From NCBI GenBank assembly GCA_030386875.1, contig CM059580.1:2074838-2138837 (forward strand): DNA of 64,000 nucleotides, written 5' to 3'. A program made the position numbers and the translations under genes. Source of the DNA: Morinoia aosen. Lineage: Eukaryota; Arthropoda; Malacostraca; Amphipoda; Talitridae. Shown piece after piece: positions 23,301 to 29,300 of this stretch; the stretch's first letter is position 1, and every line of letters begins with the position of its first letter. The notes beneath the pieces were generated by a model. The model was not told the DNA's origin. It was given only the letters and a program-made list of their open reading frames with translations, and did not search any database.

Positions 23301-26300
23301 TTGTTAGAGTCAATTTCTTTGCAACGGTCAATTGCTTTAAAGATATTATCTTGAATTTCTTTAATAGTAGGTTTATTATTATTACAGATGTTTATTAACT
23401 GAGTTTGCAAATCAGAATTCATGGCATTCCAAACGAAAAATTGTTGGATGGTCTCAATGTCAATCTGAAGTACACGAAAAGATTCTAAAGCTACTCTCAT
23501 TTCACTAACAAATTCGTAAGAATTACCATTTACCGGTAGCTCCAGGGTAGCCAAACGCTTTATTGCATCAAACTTTTGAACCGTTTCACTGGCAAATGCC
23601 TTTATCAACAATTCCCTTGCGTTCTCATACGACTGCTCCGACACGCCTAGAGAATTAACGAGCGACAAAGGCTCACCCTTTAATTGACGCTTCAAGAATA
23701 TGAATTTTTCGTGGCTAGTAAGAGAATATTTGTTTAGGATGCTTTCAAACCCTCTCAGGAAGTGCTGTAAACTCTCCTCAGGAGCATGAGAATAACTAGG
23801 TAAAGGCACTTCAGGCAGTTTGAGTTTGCTTACAGTAGGAGGTAATGTGGCCGCACCACTGCTTACAGGAGAAGTCATGACTACAGTGAGAAAGCTTCTA
23901 GATTCGACAATCTTATCCTTATAAGCCTGGCAAGCTTCCAATTCCTCATAAAACTTAGAATCATCAACACCAGACCCGTACAACAGCGAAGCCACTTGAG
24001 CATCGAAAGCAGTTACATCAGTTTCCAACTGGTTCAACTTAAAGACATGAGCCTGTTTCTCAGTCTCGGAAAGAACTAAATAATCACTAGAAATTTTGTC
24101 ATGAAGTTTAGTAATCTGAGTCCTGACGAAACCACGAGATTTAATGATAAAGTCCTTATTAGACATAGTTCAAGATAGTTACTCACAATTTTGGAAGATC
24201 AGCGCAGCCTCGTCACCGGCCGCCAACCCAGGAGACTCACACCCGCACACTGCCGCCTCGGCATCCTGTCTACAGCGCCATGTAGAAAAAACCCCCAATC
24301 AAAACTTCGAGGTCTCTTCCTTAATTTCAAATTTACTATCGCAAAGGAGATTAACCAAATTCACCACCGCAAAGACTTTTAATTTTGATGAATTTTGTGG
24401 AGTCACAGGTTTTAAGTTTCAGAAAGTTCGAAGGATGAAATTACAGAGGAGTTAAACAACAGTCTTCTGGATGACCGAGGCAGGCCGGGCACGAGCGGAG
24501 CATCCCGGGCAGGCAACCCGGATGGAGGACCCTCGCGATCGCCCAAGGAGCATGGATTGCTGGAGGAAGACTTATCGATTATAGTGCTGTACACGAATAT
24601 ACTTTCAATATTATGCAAGAACGAATAGACTTTTAATATTATACACGATCGAATAGATTTTTAATATTATACACGATCGAATAGATTTTTAATATTATAC
24701 ACGATCGAATAAATTTATATTATTATACACGATCGAATAGATTTTTATTATTATGCACGATCGAATAGATTTTTATTATTATGCAAGATCGAATAGAGTT
24801 TTAGTATTATGCGCGAATAGAGTTTTGGTATTTCATTTTGAAGCCCTGGCCCCGGCTGTCGCCACAGATTAGGGAAAGCCTAGCTTCACGAGTCGCGTTT
24901 AAAAGCAACCCGTACAGAGGATCACCGAGGCTAGCCTAATTAATGCCTGCTTCAGACATCGGGAAATAAAGGCCGCCCGACTTACATCTGCCACTCAGGC
25001 TACGGCGTGCAGGTGTGCAGGTGAAGTGAAGTCTCCAGAGGCCAGCGCCCACAAGACGCAGGCCGTGCCGGATATGTGCCTTAGCCCATCATCGTTTCGT
25101 GGGCTCTCGAATGTAAAGGCAGTTGATGAAGCACGGAGATGTGTGCGCCGCTGAGGCTGAAATGGGTCTCCCTCTCTCAGGTGTCGTGACTCGAGGAAAC
25201 CGTCTGTAATAGTCTTCACACTTTATGAATATCGGGCGGCCTCCCAGAGTGTATTTTAACTTTGAAGTTTAATTAAAATACTTTATTACAACTCGCGAAG
25301 GCTAGTTTCCCCAATCGCGGAAAAATAGCGTAAAATAAGGTTTTATTTTAGACACGTCTACCCCATTTTTCCTTCTTGACCTTGCCGTTTCTATACACTG
25401 GGATCCTCTCTCAAAACGCACCTTGTGCATATTATCCCCTTCTTCTTGATCTCTTGAGATCACCTTTTTTATGTTTAGGGAGGTGCAACCAGCCAGCGGA
25501 CAAATTTATGCCCTCCTGCCCCAGCTGGCACTAACCCCCCCCTCTACCCACAGCTGGTACTGACCCCCCTCTACCCACAGCTGGTACTGACCCCCCTCTA
25601 CCCACAGCTGGTACTGACCCCCCTCTACCCACAGCTGGTACTGACCCCCCTCTACCCACAGCTGGTACTGACCCCCCTCTACCCACAGCTGGTACTGACC
25701 CCCCCTCTACCCACAGCTGGTACTGACCCCCCCTCTACCCACAGCTGGTACTGACCCCCCTCTACCCACAGCTGGTACTGACCCCCCTCTACCCACAGCT
25801 GGTACTGACCCCCCTCTACCCACAGCTGGTGCTGACCCCCCTCTACCCACAGCTGGTGCTGACCCCCCTCTACCCACAGCTGGTACTGACCCCCCTCTAC
25901 CCACAGCTGGTACTGACCCCCCTCTACCCACAGCTGGTACTGACCCCCCTCTACCCACAGCTGGTACTGACCCCCCTCTACCCACAGCTGGTACTGACCC
26001 CCCTCTACCCACAGCTGGTACTGACCCCCCTCTACCCACAGCTGGTACTGACCCCCCCTCTACCCACAGCTGGTACTGACCCCCCTCTACCCACAGCTGG
26101 TACTGACCTCCCTCCACCATACCCACAGCTGGTACTGACCTCCCTCCCCCATACCCACAGCTGGCACTAACCCCCCTCCCCATACCCACAGCTGGCACTA
26201 ACCCCCCCCTCTCCCCAAAGCTGGCACTAACCCCCCTCTCCCCAAAGCTGGAACTAACCCCCCTCCCCCCAAAGCTGGCACTAACCCCCCTCCCCCCAAA

Positions 26301-29300
26301 GCTGGCACTAACCCCCCTCCCCCCAAAGCTGGCACTAACCCCCCTCCCCCCAAAGCTGGCACTAACCCCCCCCTCCCCCCAAAAGCTGGCACTAACCCCC
26401 TCTCCTCCCAAAGCTGGCACTAACCCCCCTCCTCCCAAAGCTGGCACTAACCCCCCTTTCTCAAATGCTGGCACTAGCCCCCTCCTTACCCCCAGCTGGC
26501 ACTAGCCCCCTCCTTACCCCCAGCTGGCACTAGCCCCCTCCTTCCCCCAGCTGGCACTAGCCCCCTCCTTACCCCCAGCTGGCACTAGCCCTCTCCTTAC
26601 CCCCAGCTGGCACTAGCCCCCTCCTTACCCCAAGCTGGCACTAGCCCCTCCTTACCCCCAGCTGGCACTAGCCCCCTCCTTACCCCCAGCTGGCACTAGC
26701 CCCCTCCTTACCCCCAGCTGGCACTAGCCCCCTCCTTACCCCCAGCTGGCACTAGCCCCCTCCTTACCCCCAGCTGGCACTAGCCCCCTCCTTACCCCCA
26801 GCTGGCACTAGCCCCCTCCTTACCCCCAGCTGGCACTAGCCCCCTCCTTACCCCCAGCTGGCACTAGCCCCCTCCTTACCCCCAGCTGGCACTAACTTCC
26901 TATCCCCCTCTTTCCCCCCACAGCTGGTACGCCTGGGTCCTCACCTCCACGGTACACGGGGTGTACGCGCTGGGGTTCGTGTTCATGCTGCCCCAGCTGT
27001 TCATTAACTACAGGCTCCGGAGCGTCGCCCACCTCCCCTGGCGGGCCTTCATGTACAAGGTGTGTGTGGAGGTGTCTTTGAGTGTCTATTTATACTTATT
27101 TATGTGTATATTATACCTATTTATATACATCTATATATTTTTATGTATAGATTTGGTTGATTTCTATGAAGGGCCTTTATGTACAAGGTGCGTGTGTGTA
27201 TCTGTGCTCGAAGCGTATATTTATATTTCTTTTTTTTCCCCGTTGGGTATAAGGGAAAGCTCAAGCACAATACCCCACTCAACCCAGGTGTCGGAAATGG
27301 GTACCGGCTTTACGGGGGAACCGTCATGGTGTCCTATATATAGGGATAGTTATAAGACATTTGAAAAACCAATGCTCAGGATCATATGTATCAGGCTTGA
27401 TTGGAAATAAAGCATCCCAAAGATGCCGATGTTCTTTTTTTTATAAGTATATATGTGTATATTTATATTTATTGAGAGATTTGTGTTTGTTACATGATAT
27501 TCATGTTGTACACATAGCCCATTCTTTCCTCACTTGCGTTCCCTTACTCTCGTTTACTCCTCTACTCTTACTCTACTTTACTCCTCTACTCTTACTCTAC
27601 TTTACTCCTCTACTCTTACTCTACTTTACACTTTAACTTTTCCACTCCCCGACTCTCCTCTCACTCTACTTTCTCCTCCCCCATCCCTTGCATACTCTTG
27701 TGCCCCGATTTTCTTACTTTCCTACTACCTTTTACTCCTCTTCTCTTTAACTCTCTCTCTATTGCAACTTTCCTACTCCTCGCTCCCTCTGTCATGCCTC
27801 GTGAGGCGAGCGTAGCGCTTCCTGCACTAGAAAATGATATTTCTTCTACTGCTGCTCAGTTCTCGATTTGAACTGAACCCTCTCCTTTCCCTACGTGTGG
27901 GCTTTAATAGACGACCTCTTCGCGTGTATTGTCATGATGTTGACGAGCCTCTTTTTAACTTGAACCCTCCCCTGTTTGCAGGCGTTCAACACCTTCATAG
28001 ACGACCTCTTCGCGTGTATTGTCATGATGTTGACGAGCCTCTTTTTAACTTGAACCCTCCCCTGTTTGCAGGCGTTCAACACCTTCATAGACGACCTCTT
28101 CGCGTGTATTGTCATGATGTTGACGAGCCTCTTTTTAACTTGAACCCTCCCCTGTTTGCAGGCGTTCAACACCTTCATAGACGACCTCTTCGCGTTCATC
28201 ATCACGATGCCGACGAGTCACCGCATCGCCTGCTTCAGGGACGACGTCGTGTTCTTGGTCTACCTCTACCAGCGCTGGTACGTGCTTCTTCTGAGCCGTT
28301 TGTTCCTTCTAATTATTTCCTGTACATTATTTATTTAGGTATATATTTCTATTACTTCGTTTATTTCCATGATACTAAGAGTAAAAATTAATCAAAGAAT
28401 CGCCATCACACAACACATGCGGGCATTTTTACAAAAACGAAAAGGTTTACTTTTAATGGCACGCTCCCCGAGACAAGATGTGAGGTACCGAACTGACCAG
28501 TACACTGCACTGTACACTGTGCTCATATGCTAGATAGAGTAAACCAGACGACTACTGTACACTGTGCCCAGTACACTGCACTGTACACTGTGCTCATATG
28601 CTAGATAGAGTAAACCAGACGACTACTGTACACTGTGCCCAGTACACTGCACTGCACACTGAGCCCAGTACACTGCACTGTACACTGTGCCCAGTACACT
28701 GCACTGTACACTGTGCCCAGTACACTGCACTGTACACTGTGCCCAGTACACTGCACTGTACACTGTGCCCAGTACACTGCACTGTACACTGTGCCCAGTA
28801 CACTGCACTGTACACTGTGCTCATATGCTAGGTAGAGTAAACCAAAAGACTACTGTACACTGTGCCCAGTACACTGCACTGTACACTGTGCCCAGTACAC
28901 TGCACTGTACACTGTGCCCAGTACACTGCACTGTACACTGTGCCCAGTACACTGCACTGTACACTGTGCCCAGTACACTGCACTGTACACTGTGCCCAGT
29001 ACACTGCACTGTACACTGTGCTCATATGCTAGATAGAGTAAACCAGACGACTACTGTACACTGTGCCCAGTACACTGCACTGTACACTGTGCCCAGTACA
29101 CTGCACTGTACACTGTGCCCAGTACACTGCACTGTACACTGTGCTCATATGCTAGATAGAGTAAACCAGACGACTACTGTACACTGTGCCCAGTACACTG
29201 CACTGTACACTGTGCCCAGTACACTGCACTGTACACTGTGCCCAGTACACTGCACTGTACACTGTGCTCATATGCTAGATAGAGTAAACCAGACGACTAC

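Larger units (their letters stand above)
17381..25354 (-). mobile_element. BEL/Pao LTR retrotransposon, complete, young
   Basis: A 7974-bp element in CLPTM1L intron 9 on the opposite strand to the gene. LTRs of 1079 bp (17381-18459) and 1074 bp (24281-25354) appear identical apart from a short indel near one end. A 5-bp target duplication, CGTCT, sits at 17376-17380 and 25355-25359, the usual length for BEL/Pao. Next to the 5' LTR, minus-strand TGGCGCTGTAGACAGGAT (24280-24263) is the likely primer-binding site. Gag-protease and polymerase frames are both open and separated by one in-frame TGA. Confidence 0.97.

Noticed and set aside
25707..26474. 255-codon Gly/Ser/Val frame on the minus strand
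   Set aside because: Antisense of the acceptor-derived minisatellite.
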